Positions 1-5,936 of a stretch of DNA of 5,936 bases are shown here, piece after piece. Under the pieces are notes generated by a model. It was not told the origin of the DNA, ran no database searches, and saw only the letters and a list, made by a program, of their open reading frames with translations. Where the stretch lies: positions 1 through 5,936 of the forward strand of contig JAQICW010000368.1 in the NCBI GenBank assembly GCA_027858355.1, given 5' to 3'. Numbering within the stretch: the stretch's first letter is position 1; the number at the start of each line of letters is the position of its first letter. The position numbers and the translations under genes are program-made. The stretch is from Desulfobacula sp. Its GTDB lineage: Bacteria > Desulfobacterota > Desulfobacteria > Desulfobacterales > Desulfobacteraceae.

Positions 1-13
1 TCAGGAGAAATAA

Positions 14-886
14 ATGGATATTCAAAAGGTTATGGTTTTGGGATCAGGACTTATGGGAAGCGGTATAGCACAAGTCTGTGCTCAGGCAGGAATTCAGGTT
101 GTTCTTAATGATGTTTCCCAGGAGGCATTGGACAGGGCATCTAAAAACATAGCATGGTCAGTTGGAAAATTTATAGAAAAGGGTAAGCTTTCTGAAGATA
201 AAGAAACTATTATGAACCGGATTGTCACAACCAGCAGTTATGAGGATGGTGCAGATGCGGATCTGGCCATTGAAGCTGTTTTTGAAAATATTGAATTAAA
301 ACAGGAAATATTCAAAAAAATTGATGCAGTATGCGACGATAAAACACTAATTGCCAGTAATACTTCTGCCATACCCATTACTGAACTTTCAGCCGTAACC
401 CAACGTCCTGAAAAAGTAATTGGAGTGCATTTTTTCAGTCCTGTTCCTATGATGCAGGCTGTGGAGATAATCAAAACTCTTCAGACATCTGACGAAACAG
501 CCATGACAGGCAGGCAGTTTGTTCAAAAAATAGGTAAGGAACCCATCATGGTTAACCGTGATATTGCAGGGTTTGTAATCAATCGAATTAATTTTCCATC
601 TGCCATTGAAGCCATGAAACTTGTGGAACAGGGGGTTGCAACCTGCGACGATATAGATAAGGGGCTGCGCCTGGCCTCGGGAAGAAAAATGGGAATATTT
701 GAAACCGGTGATATGGTGGGTCTTGATGTAAGTTATGGCGCAATGATGGCAATTTACAAAGAAACCGGTGATGCCGGCTTTTATCCGCCTTTCCTTCTCA
801 GAAGAAAGGTAAAGGCAGGACATCTGGGGCGCAAGACCGGTAAGGGATGGTATGAGTATAACGAGGATGGAAGTAAAAAGGATTAA
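14..886 (+). CDS. 3-hydroxyacyl-CoA dehydrogenase, NAD-dependent (Hbd/PaaH type)
   Basis: This cytoplasmic enzyme oxidises (S)-3-hydroxyacyl-CoA to 3-ketoacyl-CoA with NAD+, the third step of beta-oxidation. The 290 aa length is normal for the stand-alone two-domain family. The N-terminal Rossmann fold starts at once with GSGLMGSG (residues 10-17, a GxGxxG dinucleotide loop). Ser118 in SNTSA, His139 in GVHFFSP and Glu151 match the catalytic Ser, His and Glu of the family; the 12-residue His-Glu spacing is the same as in the human enzyme. Asn190 in the DIAGFVINR stretch (183-191) is the conserved substrate-site Asn. The C-terminal helical domain holds MGIFETGDMVGLD (226-238) and ends with the family signature GRKTGKGWYEY (272-282). 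The start is supported by AGGAGA at 3-8, five bases upstream of the ATG. The next gene begins 9 bases after the stop, so the two are probably co-transcribed. The protein is not fused to a hydratase. Chain-length preference cannot be read from the sequence. Confidence 0.95.
   Translation: MDIQKVMVLGSGLMGSGIAQVCAQAGIQVVLNDVSQEALDRASKNIAWSVGKFIEKGKLSEDKETIMNRIVTTSSYEDGADADLAIEAVFENIELKQEIFKKIDAVCDDKTLIASNTSAIPITELSAVTQRPEKVIGVHFFSPVPMMQAVEIIKTLQTSDETAMTGRQFVQKIGKEPIMVNRDIAGFVINRINFPSAIEAMKLVEQGVATCDDIDKGLRLASGRKMGIFETGDMVGLDVSYGAMMAIYKETGDAGFYPPFLLRRKVKAGHLGRKTGKGWYEYNEDGSKKD
878..882 (+). promoter_or_regulatory. Weak ribosome binding site for the long acyl-CoA dehydrogenase
   Basis: AAGGA lies within the last codons of the upstream dehydrogenase gene, 13 bases before the ATG at 896, which is longer than usual. 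A closer ATG at 886, overlapping the upstream stop codon, opens a frame that ends after only seven codons, so 896 remains the best start. The layout would suit translational coupling, with ribosomes that finish the upstream gene restarting here. This is an inference. Confidence 0.4.
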
Positions 887-895
887 TGAAAACAA

Positions 896-2683
896 ATGGG
901 CAATTTTAAAATTAATCAGAAAGATATCTTTTTTATCTTAAAAGAACAGCTTAAGTATGGAAGGCTTTGTGAGTTAGACAAATACAAAGACCTCAATGAA
1001 AAAACCCTGGATCTCCTGGTCTCAGAAGCATTAAGTTTTGCAAAGGGGGTAGTGGATCCCCTGAACGATATAGGCGAAGAATGGGGAGTGAAATTTGATA
1101 AAGGTCAAGTCTCCTGTCCGCCTGAATTTAAAAAAGCATTTAAACAATATGGAGCTGATGGCTGGACTGCTGCTGCCAGGGATGTTGAATATGGTGGTCA
1201 GGGTTTTCCAAACATGATGCGTGTGATTGTCAACGACTTCATGTATGGCGCATGCCAGGCCTTTAATATGGCCCCCAGTCTAACCCATGGGGCAGCACAT
1301 CTGATAGAAACATTTGGTACACAGGAACTGAAAAAAACCTATGTTCCCAGAATGTATGATGGTACCTGGGCCGGAACAATGTGTCTTACAGAATCTGACG
1401 CAGGCTCCAACCTTGCCGCTACCGCTACAATTGCTACACGTGAGGGAGATCATTTTAAAATTACCGGAACAAAGATTTTTATCTCCTGGGGAGATCATAA
1501 TCTAACTGATAATATCATTCACCTTATTCTGGCAAGAATAGAAGGTGCTCCAGAAGGTGTCAGGGGAATTTCCCTTTTTATAGTTCCCAAGTTCAGGCTC
1601 AACCCCGATGGTACATCCGGTGAATCCAATGATGTTATTTGCAGCAACGTAGAAAAAAAATTGGGGCTTCATGCTTCTCCTACTGCCGTACTCAATTTTG
1701 GAAATTCTAATGATTGTATTGGTTATCTCTGCGGTGAAGAGAATAATGGCCTTGCCCAAATGTTCCAGATGATGAATTCAGCCAGAATAAATACAGGTGT
1801 AAGCGGTATGACCATCGCCAGTACAGCTTACAGAAATGCTCTTGAATACACAAAACAGCGTGTTCAAGGCAGGGATATCGCCAGCAGAAAGCAAGAGGAC
1901 GTGCCTATAATTGATCATCCTGATGTGCGGAGAAATCTTTTATGGATGAAGGCAGTGGTAGATGGAATGAGATCCATGATTTATACAGCTGCTTTCCGGG
2001 CAGATCTGGCTTCAGAAATGAAGGACAGTAAAGAAAAGACACATAATATAAACCTGGTGGACTTTTTAACTCCTATCATTAAGGCATACTGTTCAGATAC
2101 TGGTTTCCGTGTATGTGAAACAGCCATGCAATGCCTTGGTGGTTATGGGTTTTGTAAAGATTTTCCCATAGAACAGTATTTAAGAGATGTCAAGATTATG
2201 TCGCTTTATGAGGGCACGAATGGTGTTCAGTCTATGGATCTTCTGGGTCGAAAAATGACACTCAGAAATGGGGCCCCCCTTCAGGCCTTTAAAAAAGAGA
2301 TAGAAGACTTTTGTGTTAAAAATAGAGAGCATCCTGAGTTGGGAGATCAAGTAAGGGCACTTAAAGGAGTTGCACAACGCTTATGGGAAGCAGCAGATGG
2401 ACTTCAAGAAAGAAAGAAAAAGGATCCTTTACAATGGGCATCTTATACCTATCCCGCCCTTACAGCCTTTGCCGATATTACCATGGCATGGGTTCTTCTG
2501 GACATGGCTATCATAGCCTGTCCATATACTGAGAAAAAGGGCAAAAAGAATGATTTTTACAGAGGCAAAGTTCTCCAGGCAACCTATTTTGTCGACACAA
2601 CCCTTCCCCATACACTGGCGACTATTGAAATCTGTCAGCGTCATGGCAGAGAGGTCGTAGTGATTCAGGACCATGCATTTTAA
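896..2683 (+). CDS. Long-form acyl-CoA dehydrogenase (FadE5/DmdC-like, about 600 aa)
   Basis: This FAD-dependent enzyme introduces the 2,3-trans double bond into an acyl-CoA and passes electrons to ETF. At 595 aa it belongs to the long subfamily that includes mycobacterial FadE5 and 3-methylmercaptopropionyl-CoA dehydrogenase DmdC, not the ~380 aa classical form. The domain order fits: a short N-terminal extension of this subfamily (about 1-40, KDIFFILKEQL), a helical N-domain (about 40-155), and a beta middle domain with CLTESDAGSN (163-172) and FISWGDHNLTDN (195-206). A C-terminal helical domain follows, with GGYGF (415-419) and the catalytic base Glu439 in LYEGTNGVQ (437-445). The subfamily's extra C-terminal helical domain runs from about 470 to the end. 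The signature has Asn172 where Asp is usual (GS-D). The start codon is 9 bases after the upstream stop and gives the N-terminus typical of the family, although its ribosome site is weak. The thiolase follows after 17 bases. The substrate is unknown; in this subfamily it ranges from fatty acyl-CoAs to methylthiopropionyl-CoA. Confidence 0.93.
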   Translation: MGNFKINQKDIFFILKEQLKYGRLCELDKYKDLNEKTLDLLVSEALSFAKGVVDPLNDIGEEWGVKFDKGQVSCPPEFKKAFKQYGADGWTAAARDVEYGGQGFPNMMRVIVNDFMYGACQAFNMAPSLTHGAAHLIETFGTQELKKTYVPRMYDGTWAGTMCLTESDAGSNLAATATIATREGDHFKITGTKIFISWGDHNLTDNIIHLILARIEGAPEGVRGISLFIVPKFRLNPDGTSGESNDVICSNVEKKLGLHASPTAVLNFGNSNDCIGYLCGEENNGLAQMFQMMNSARINTGVSGMTIASTAYRNALEYTKQRVQGRDIASRKQEDVPIIDHPDVRRNLLWMKAVVDGMRSMIYTAAFRADLASEMKDSKEKTHNINLVDFLTPIIKAYCSDTGFRVCETAMQCLGGYGFCKDFPIEQYLRDVKIMSLYEGTNGVQSMDLLGRKMTLRNGAPLQAFKKEIEDFCVKNREHPELGDQVRALKGVAQRLWEAADGLQERKKKDPLQWASYTYPALTAFADITMAWVLLDMAIIACPYTEKKGKKNDFYRGKVLQATYFVDTTLPHTLATIEICQRHGREVVVIQDHAF

Positions 2684-2700
2684 ACCAAAGGATATAAACA

Positions 2701-3942
2701 ATGAAAGAAGTTGTTATTATAGGTGCAGTTAGAACTCCGGTGGGCAGATATATGGGTGCTCTTAAATCTGTAGAAGCCTATGATCTTGCATCCCTTGTAC
2801 TTGGAGAAGTCGTTAAAAGGATCAATATTGATCCTGAACTTGTGGATGAAGTTATCATGGGTCAATCTTATCAGAATGGAGAATATGTCAATATTGCCAG
2901 AATGGCTCTTTTAAAGGCTGGATGGCCGGAAAATATCCCTGGTGTTACACTGGATCGCCGATGCTGTACAGGCTTGGATGTTGTTCGTTTTGCAGCTTCC
3001 CTTATCCGTTCGGAAGAGGCGGAAATAGTTGTGGCAGGCGGAGTTGAAAGTATGAGTAACGCCGAGTTCTATCTTCCCGGCAGTATGAAATGGGGTGTTG
3101 GCGGGGAAAAAGGCATGCCCAGAGGACACGGTGATATGTCTATTTGGGGATTGCCTTTTTATGATCGCATACAAAGGGCCAGGGTTATGTCCCAGCCCGA
3201 GGAACGATACGGCCTACTCCCTTCCATGATGTCCTGGGCTGAAACCGGAGCAAAAGAAGAAAATATATCCAGAGAGGCCTGTGATGAATGGGCGGTAGAA
3301 AGCCACAAAAAAGCCTGTGCTGCCATTGAAGCAGGCAGATTCGAGGATGAAATGGTTCCTGTGATGATTCCCCGGGCAAAAGGTGAGCCGATAACAGTTG
3401 ATAAGGACGAAAATCCCAGACCAGACACAAGCATGGAAAAACTTCAGCGATTAAAACCGGTTATGGGAGGTGTCTGTACAGCTGGCAATTCTTCCACGGA
3501 AAACGATGGAGCAGCAGCAGTGGTTGTTACATCTGCTGAAAAAGCAGCTGAACTGGGAATTAAGCCTTTTGCAACTCTCAAAAGTTGCAGTATTGCAGGA
3601 GAAGATCCCAAAAGAGCATATAAAACAGTCCCGGCTGCAGTTAATAAAGCTTTAAAAAAAGCAGGTATAAATCTTGAACAGATTGATCTTATAGAAATTC
3701 AGGAAGCTTTTGCGGCACAGGTACTTGCGGATCTCAAGGAAATGGGTGTGGGACCTGAATCTTATGACAGGATCAATGTGAACGGTTCTGGAATTTCCCT
3801 GGGACATCCTATTGCCTGTACCGGAACCCGTGTGCTTGTCACCCTGCTTCATGAGATGAAAAGACGGAATGCCCATTATGGGCTTGAAACCATATGTGGC
3901 GGAGGAGGGCTTGGCATAGCCGCAGTTCTGGAAAGAAAATAA
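2701..3942 (+). CDS. Thiolase (acetyl-CoA C-acyltransferase) with QEAF active-site motif
   Basis: This enzyme would cleave 3-ketoacyl-CoA with free CoA to acetyl-CoA and a shortened acyl-CoA. The fold is a complete two-domain thiolase of 413 aa, slightly longer than the usual ~390. The extra length sits in the loop domain around 115-160, a Gly- and Met-rich stretch. The nucleophile is Cys88 in RRCCTGL (86-92), followed directly by Cys89. His369 in SLGHPIACTG and Cys399 in TICGGGGLG complete the catalytic set. The third conserved motif, normally NEAF (or HEAF in the FadI and trifunctional-protein beta class), reads QEAFAAQ from Gln334. The QEAFAAQVL context resembles the HEAF class more than the NEAF class. 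AAAGGA at 2687-2692 gives a good ribosome site eight bases before the ATG. The gene lies 17 bases after the acyl-CoA dehydrogenase and 57 before a second, clearly different thiolase. Degradative thiolase is the best call; a biosynthetic or specialised acyl-CoA role cannot be excluded. Confidence 0.9.
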   Translation: MKEVVIIGAVRTPVGRYMGALKSVEAYDLASLVLGEVVKRINIDPELVDEVIMGQSYQNGEYVNIARMALLKAGWPENIPGVTLDRRCCTGLDVVRFAASLIRSEEAEIVVAGGVESMSNAEFYLPGSMKWGVGGEKGMPRGHGDMSIWGLPFYDRIQRARVMSQPEERYGLLPSMMSWAETGAKEENISREACDEWAVESHKKACAAIEAGRFEDEMVPVMIPRAKGEPITVDKDENPRPDTSMEKLQRLKPVMGGVCTAGNSSTENDGAAAVVVTSAEKAAELGIKPFATLKSCSIAGEDPKRAYKTVPAAVNKALKKAGINLEQIDLIEIQEAFAAQVLADLKEMGVGPESYDRINVNGSGISLGHPIACTGTRVLVTLLHEMKRRNAHYGLETICGGGGLGIAAVLERK

Positions 3943-3988
3943 TAATTGCTATTATCAACAGCAAATCAATTTGTTCTATTAATTATTA
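3940..3988. repeat. A/T inverted repeat spanning the gap between the two thiolase genes
   Basis: The 57-base gap 3943-3999 is the longest in the window. TAATAATT at 3940-3947 (beginning in the thiolase stop codon) is the exact reverse complement of AATTATTA at 3981-3988, with a 33-base loop. Inside the loop, CAAAT (3962-3966) and ATTTG (3969-3973) are also complementary. All stems are A/T-dominated and weak, and no run of T follows, so this does not look like an intrinsic terminator. The right arm touches the ribosome site of the next gene. It may well be chance in A/T-rich DNA. Confidence 0.2.
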
Positions 3989-3992
3989 AGGA
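3987..3992 (+). promoter_or_regulatory. Ribosome binding site of the second thiolase
   Basis: TAAGGA lies seven bases before the ATG at 4000, with good spacing. It fixes the start after a 57-base gap. The product begins MTFKNNDVFVIDAVRTAFG, placing the conserved thiolase N-terminal strand and DAVRTAFG where expected. Confidence 0.65.
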
Positions 3993-3999
3993 CTGAAAA

Positions 4000-5190
4000 A
4001 TGACTTTTAAAAATAATGACGTTTTTGTGATAGATGCAGTTCGTACAGCTTTTGGCAGAGCCGGTGAAAAAGGAATATTCTGGAAAACAAGAGCAGAGGA
4101 TATGTCAGTTGCGGTATTGCAAGCCCTGATGAAGAGAAATCCTCAGGCTTCACCAGAAATTGTAGAAGATGTTATATGGGGAGCCACCAATCAGATAGGA
4201 GAACAGGGCGGCACCATCGGAAGAATGATATCCATGCTGGCGGACTGGGGCTGGGAAGTTCCAGGGTGCTCTGTGGACAGAATGTGTGCAGGTGGCTTGA
4301 CTGCCGTAGGATTCGGCGTTTCTTACATAGCAAGCGGTATGGCAGATTGTCTGGTAGCCGGCGGTGTGGAGCATATGGGGCACTTGCCCATGGGTTATAT
4401 GCGGGATTCTCATCCCAGATCCGAAGAGGTTATGGGAGATGCATCTGCTTTCAATATGGGCATGACAGCAGAGAATATCCATGACATGTGTCCTGAGTTC
4501 AATAAGGAAATGGCCGATGCCTATGCAGTAGCATGCCAGCAGAAAACCAATTTAGCTGTTACCTCCAGAAAGATGAAGGATATGATTATTCCTATGGAAG
4601 TAGAGTTGGCTGATGGAACCAGGATCACAGCCGACACAGATCAGCATCCCCGGCCTGAAACAACCATGGAAAGCCTGGGAAAACTCAAAACACCTTTCAG
4701 AGAAAATGGTCGTGTTACTGCAGGGAATGCTTCAGGTCTTAATGATGGTGCGGCAGCAGTTTTGCTGATGAACGGGAAAAAATCAAAAGAACTTGGCATT
4801 ACACCCAATATGCGCTGGGTCTCCACTGCAGTTGCTTCTGTTGATCCCAGGATAATGGGCACTGCACCGGTTCCAGCGACCCTTAAAGCACTTTCCAAAG
4901 CAGGCTTGACCATGGATGATATTAATATCATAGAATTAAATGAAGCGTTTGCCATTCAGGCCCTGTACGATTTGGACCGTCTTGATCTCAAAGCCGATGA
5001 TCCCAGAGTAAATATTTGGGGTGGAGCCATTGCTTATGGTCATCCACTGGCTTCATCAGGCCCCCGGCTGATTGCTTTTATGCAGGGACTTTTCAAGGAA
5101 AACCCCACGGCAAGATATGGTCTAACCAGCATGTGTGTTGGAAGAGGTCAGGGTTATTCAATGATATGGGAAAACATGAACAGACAATAA
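4000..5190 (+). CDS. FadA-like 3-ketoacyl-CoA thiolase
   Basis: This enzyme would carry out thiolytic cleavage of 3-ketoacyl-CoA, the last step of a beta-oxidation round. The 396 aa length is standard. The N-terminal DAVRTAFGR (12-20) leads into RAEDM (31-35). The nucleophile is Cys96 in DRMCAGGL (93-100), and VAGGVEHMGHLPMG (about 115-129) resembles the GVEHMGH segment of E. coli FadA. Substrate-loop motifs MGMTAEN (about 158-164), NEAFA (Asn314), AYGHPLASSG (His348) and MCVGRGQG (Cys379) are all present, so the full Cys-Asn-His-Cys active site is intact. The oxyanion-hole Asn is normal here, in contrast to the thiolase just upstream. The two proteins are clearly different subfamilies, not a recent tandem duplication. 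Both have complete active sites, so an inactive-partner arrangement is not indicated. The next gene starts 17 bases downstream. The name FadA-like is by motif resemblance; substrate range is not known. Confidence 0.93.
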   Translation: MTFKNNDVFVIDAVRTAFGRAGEKGIFWKTRAEDMSVAVLQALMKRNPQASPEIVEDVIWGATNQIGEQGGTIGRMISMLADWGWEVPGCSVDRMCAGGLTAVGFGVSYIASGMADCLVAGGVEHMGHLPMGYMRDSHPRSEEVMGDASAFNMGMTAENIHDMCPEFNKEMADAYAVACQQKTNLAVTSRKMKDMIIPMEVELADGTRITADTDQHPRPETTMESLGKLKTPFRENGRVTAGNASGLNDGAAAVLLMNGKKSKELGITPNMRWVSTAVASVDPRIMGTAPVPATLKALSKAGLTMDDINIIELNEAFAIQALYDLDRLDLKADDPRVNIWGGAIAYGHPLASSGPRLIAFMQGLFKENPTARYGLTSMCVGRGQGYSMIWENMNRQ

Positions 5191-5197
5191 TATAAAT

Positions 5198-5202
5198 GAG
5201 GA
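5198..5202 (+). promoter_or_regulatory. Ribosome binding site deciding the start of the terminal acyl-CoA dehydrogenase
   Basis: GAGGA sits five bases before the ATG at 5208. A second in-frame ATG at 5220 has no purine-rich site in front of it, so 5208 is preferred. The choice changes only four residues (MASA before MSEEF). Confidence 0.65.
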
Positions 5203-5207
5203 ATAAT

Positions 5208-5936
5208 ATGGCATCTGCAATGTCTGAAGAATTTGAAAAATTCAGATTAAAGATACGTAATTTTGTTGAAAAAGAACTGGATCCTGTTTCTATCAAGATC
5301 GAACAAGATACGAAAATTCCGGATGAAATTGTTGACCAAATGCGTCAACTGGGACTTTTTGGGCTATCTATTCCTAAAGAGTATGGTGGTCTGGGCCTGA
5401 GTACTATTGAGGAAATAACCATATATGAAGAAATAACCAGAACAAATGCTTGTCATCGTTCCCGTATCGGCACCAGTAACGGAATCGGTTCCATGGGGAT
5501 ATTGTACGATGGCACAGAGGAACAAAAAAGAAAGTATTTGCCACGTATTGCTGCCGGTGAATGGACAGCTGCTTTTGCACTTACAGAACCTGATGCCGGA
5601 TCTGATGCTGCCAACATCAGTACCAGTGCAGTTTTAAAAGATGACCACTGGGTGCTTAATGGGACAAAACAATTTATTACCAACGCAGACACAGCCAGGG
5701 TGTTTACAGTAATAGCTGTTACTGATGAACAAAAAAGAGCCCGCGGCGGTGTAAGTGCATTTATTGTGGAACAGGGGATGCCCGGTCTTTCCATAGGATC
5801 GGCAGATTTGAAGATGGGGCTTAAAGGTTCCCATACCAATGAGGTGGTTTTCAAGGACTGTCAAGTCCCAAAAGAAAATATCATTGGTGGTATGGAAAAA
5901 GTAGGTGAAGGCTTTAAAACAGCCATGAGAGTGTTG
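5208..5936 (+). CDS. Acyl-CoA dehydrogenase, classical short form (partial, 3' end beyond window)
   Basis: This is the first 243 residues of a FAD-dependent acyl-CoA dehydrogenase; the frame stays open to the last base, so the gene continues outside the window. The helical N-domain (about 5-118) includes LGLFGLSIPKEYGGLGLS (48-65) and DGTEEQKRKYLP (101-112). The middle beta domain carries FALTEPDAGSDAA (123-135), the flavin/substrate signature, then NGTKQFITNA (151-160) and KMGLKGSHTNEVVF (202-215). EGFKTAM (234-240) begins the C-terminal domain. The catalytic Glu lies further on and cannot be seen. Arg84-Ser85 in CHRSRIGTSNG (82-92) aligns by eye with the YRSAMSVQSS segment of glutaryl-CoA dehydrogenase, where the Arg binds the substrate's distal carboxylate. 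The protein is unrelated at subfamily level to the long dehydrogenase at 896-2683. It is 17 bases after the FadA-like thiolase, so probably in the same operon. General acyl-CoA dehydrogenase is certain; a dicarboxylyl-CoA substrate is only a hypothesis. Confidence 0.92.
   Translation, partial: MASAMSEEFEKFRLKIRNFVEKELDPVSIKIEQDTKIPDEIVDQMRQLGLFGLSIPKEYGGLGLSTIEEITIYEEITRTNACHRSRIGTSNGIGSMGILYDGTEEQKRKYLPRIAAGEWTAAFALTEPDAGSDAANISTSAVLKDDHWVLNGTKQFITNADTARVFTVIAVTDEQKRARGGVSAFIVEQGMPGLSIGSADLKMGLKGSHTNEVVFKDCQVPKENIIGGMEKVGEGFKTAMRVL

Noticed and set aside
389..895. 168-codon open frame on the minus strand, overlapping the 3-hydroxyacyl-CoA dehydrogenase gene
   Set aside because: It is fully antisense to a well-supported conserved gene, has a low-complexity, His/Cys/Phe-rich product with no recognisable domain, and offers no operon context. 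It is a shadow frame.
3962..3973. Small CAAAT/ATTTG hairpin as an intrinsic terminator
   Set aside because: The stem is five weak pairs with a two-base loop and no T-tract after it, and a co-directional gene of the same pathway follows.
3926..3982. Possible internal promoter before the second thiolase (TATTAT at 3950-3955 or TATTAA at 3977-3982 as -10)
   Set aside because: No acceptable -35 hexamer occurs at 16-18 bases upstream of either. Such -10-like words are expected by chance in A/T-rich DNA.
4150..4484. Open frames of about 100 codons on both strands inside the FadA-like thiolase
   Set aside because: Both lie entirely inside the thiolase coding region, which has intact active-site motifs on either side. 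Their products are Arg/Gly/His-rich and unlike known proteins.
2701..5190. The two adjacent thiolase genes as a BbsAB-like two-subunit thiolase
   Set aside because: Each protein is a full-length thiolase with its own nucleophilic Cys, His and second Cys. Neither is a small zinc-finger/OB-type partner of the sort that accompanies split thiolases.
5453..5854. 133-codon minus-strand open frame opposite the terminal acyl-CoA dehydrogenase
   Set aside because: The + strand frame encodes clear acyl-CoA dehydrogenase motifs through the whole region. The antisense product has no recognisable family.

Overview
The window is a tightly packed, single-direction cluster of fatty-acid/acyl-CoA beta-oxidation genes. 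All five genes are on the + strand: four complete, and a fifth that runs off the right edge. The DNA is A+T-leaning, with strong AGGA-type ribosome binding sites. The protein sequences look like those of anaerobic, metabolically versatile bacteria that carry many acyl-CoA-degrading paralogues. A Desulfobacteraceae-like sulfate reducer, or another deltaproteobacterial or syntrophic degrader, fits best. That placement is an inference from protein style, not from a marker gene.

Layout: 14-886, NAD-dependent 3-hydroxyacyl-CoA dehydrogenase; 896-2683, long-form (about 600 aa) acyl-CoA dehydrogenase of the FadE5/DmdC type; 2701-3942, thiolase with an unusual QEAF motif; 4000-5190, FadA-like thiolase with canonical active-site motifs; 5208-5936, N-terminal 243 residues of a classical short-form acyl-CoA dehydrogenase. 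Gaps are 9, 17, 57 and 17 bases, so the genes are probably co-transcribed. The 57-base gap between the two thiolases is the only one large enough to hold extra signals. It contains only a weak A/T inverted repeat and no convincing promoter or terminator.

How they work together: the two acyl-CoA dehydrogenases would make the 2-enoyl-CoA, the hydroxyacyl-CoA dehydrogenase would oxidise the 3-hydroxyacyl-CoA, and the thiolases would cleave the 3-ketoacyl-CoA to acetyl-CoA (or propionyl-CoA) plus a shortened acyl-CoA. The hydration step (enoyl-CoA hydratase) and the electron acceptor (ETF) are not encoded here and must lie elsewhere. Two dehydrogenases from different subfamilies, plus two thiolases from different subfamilies, suggest a pathway with two different chain-shortening rounds or a non-standard substrate. 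In the last gene, Arg84 falls at the position of the glutarate-binding arginine of glutaryl-CoA dehydrogenase, so a substrate with a distal carboxylate is possible. The substrate cannot be fixed from this sequence.

I see no RNA genes, mobile elements, CRISPR arrays or wholly new system. The most notable points are active-site substitutions and the paired-paralogue design of the cluster.
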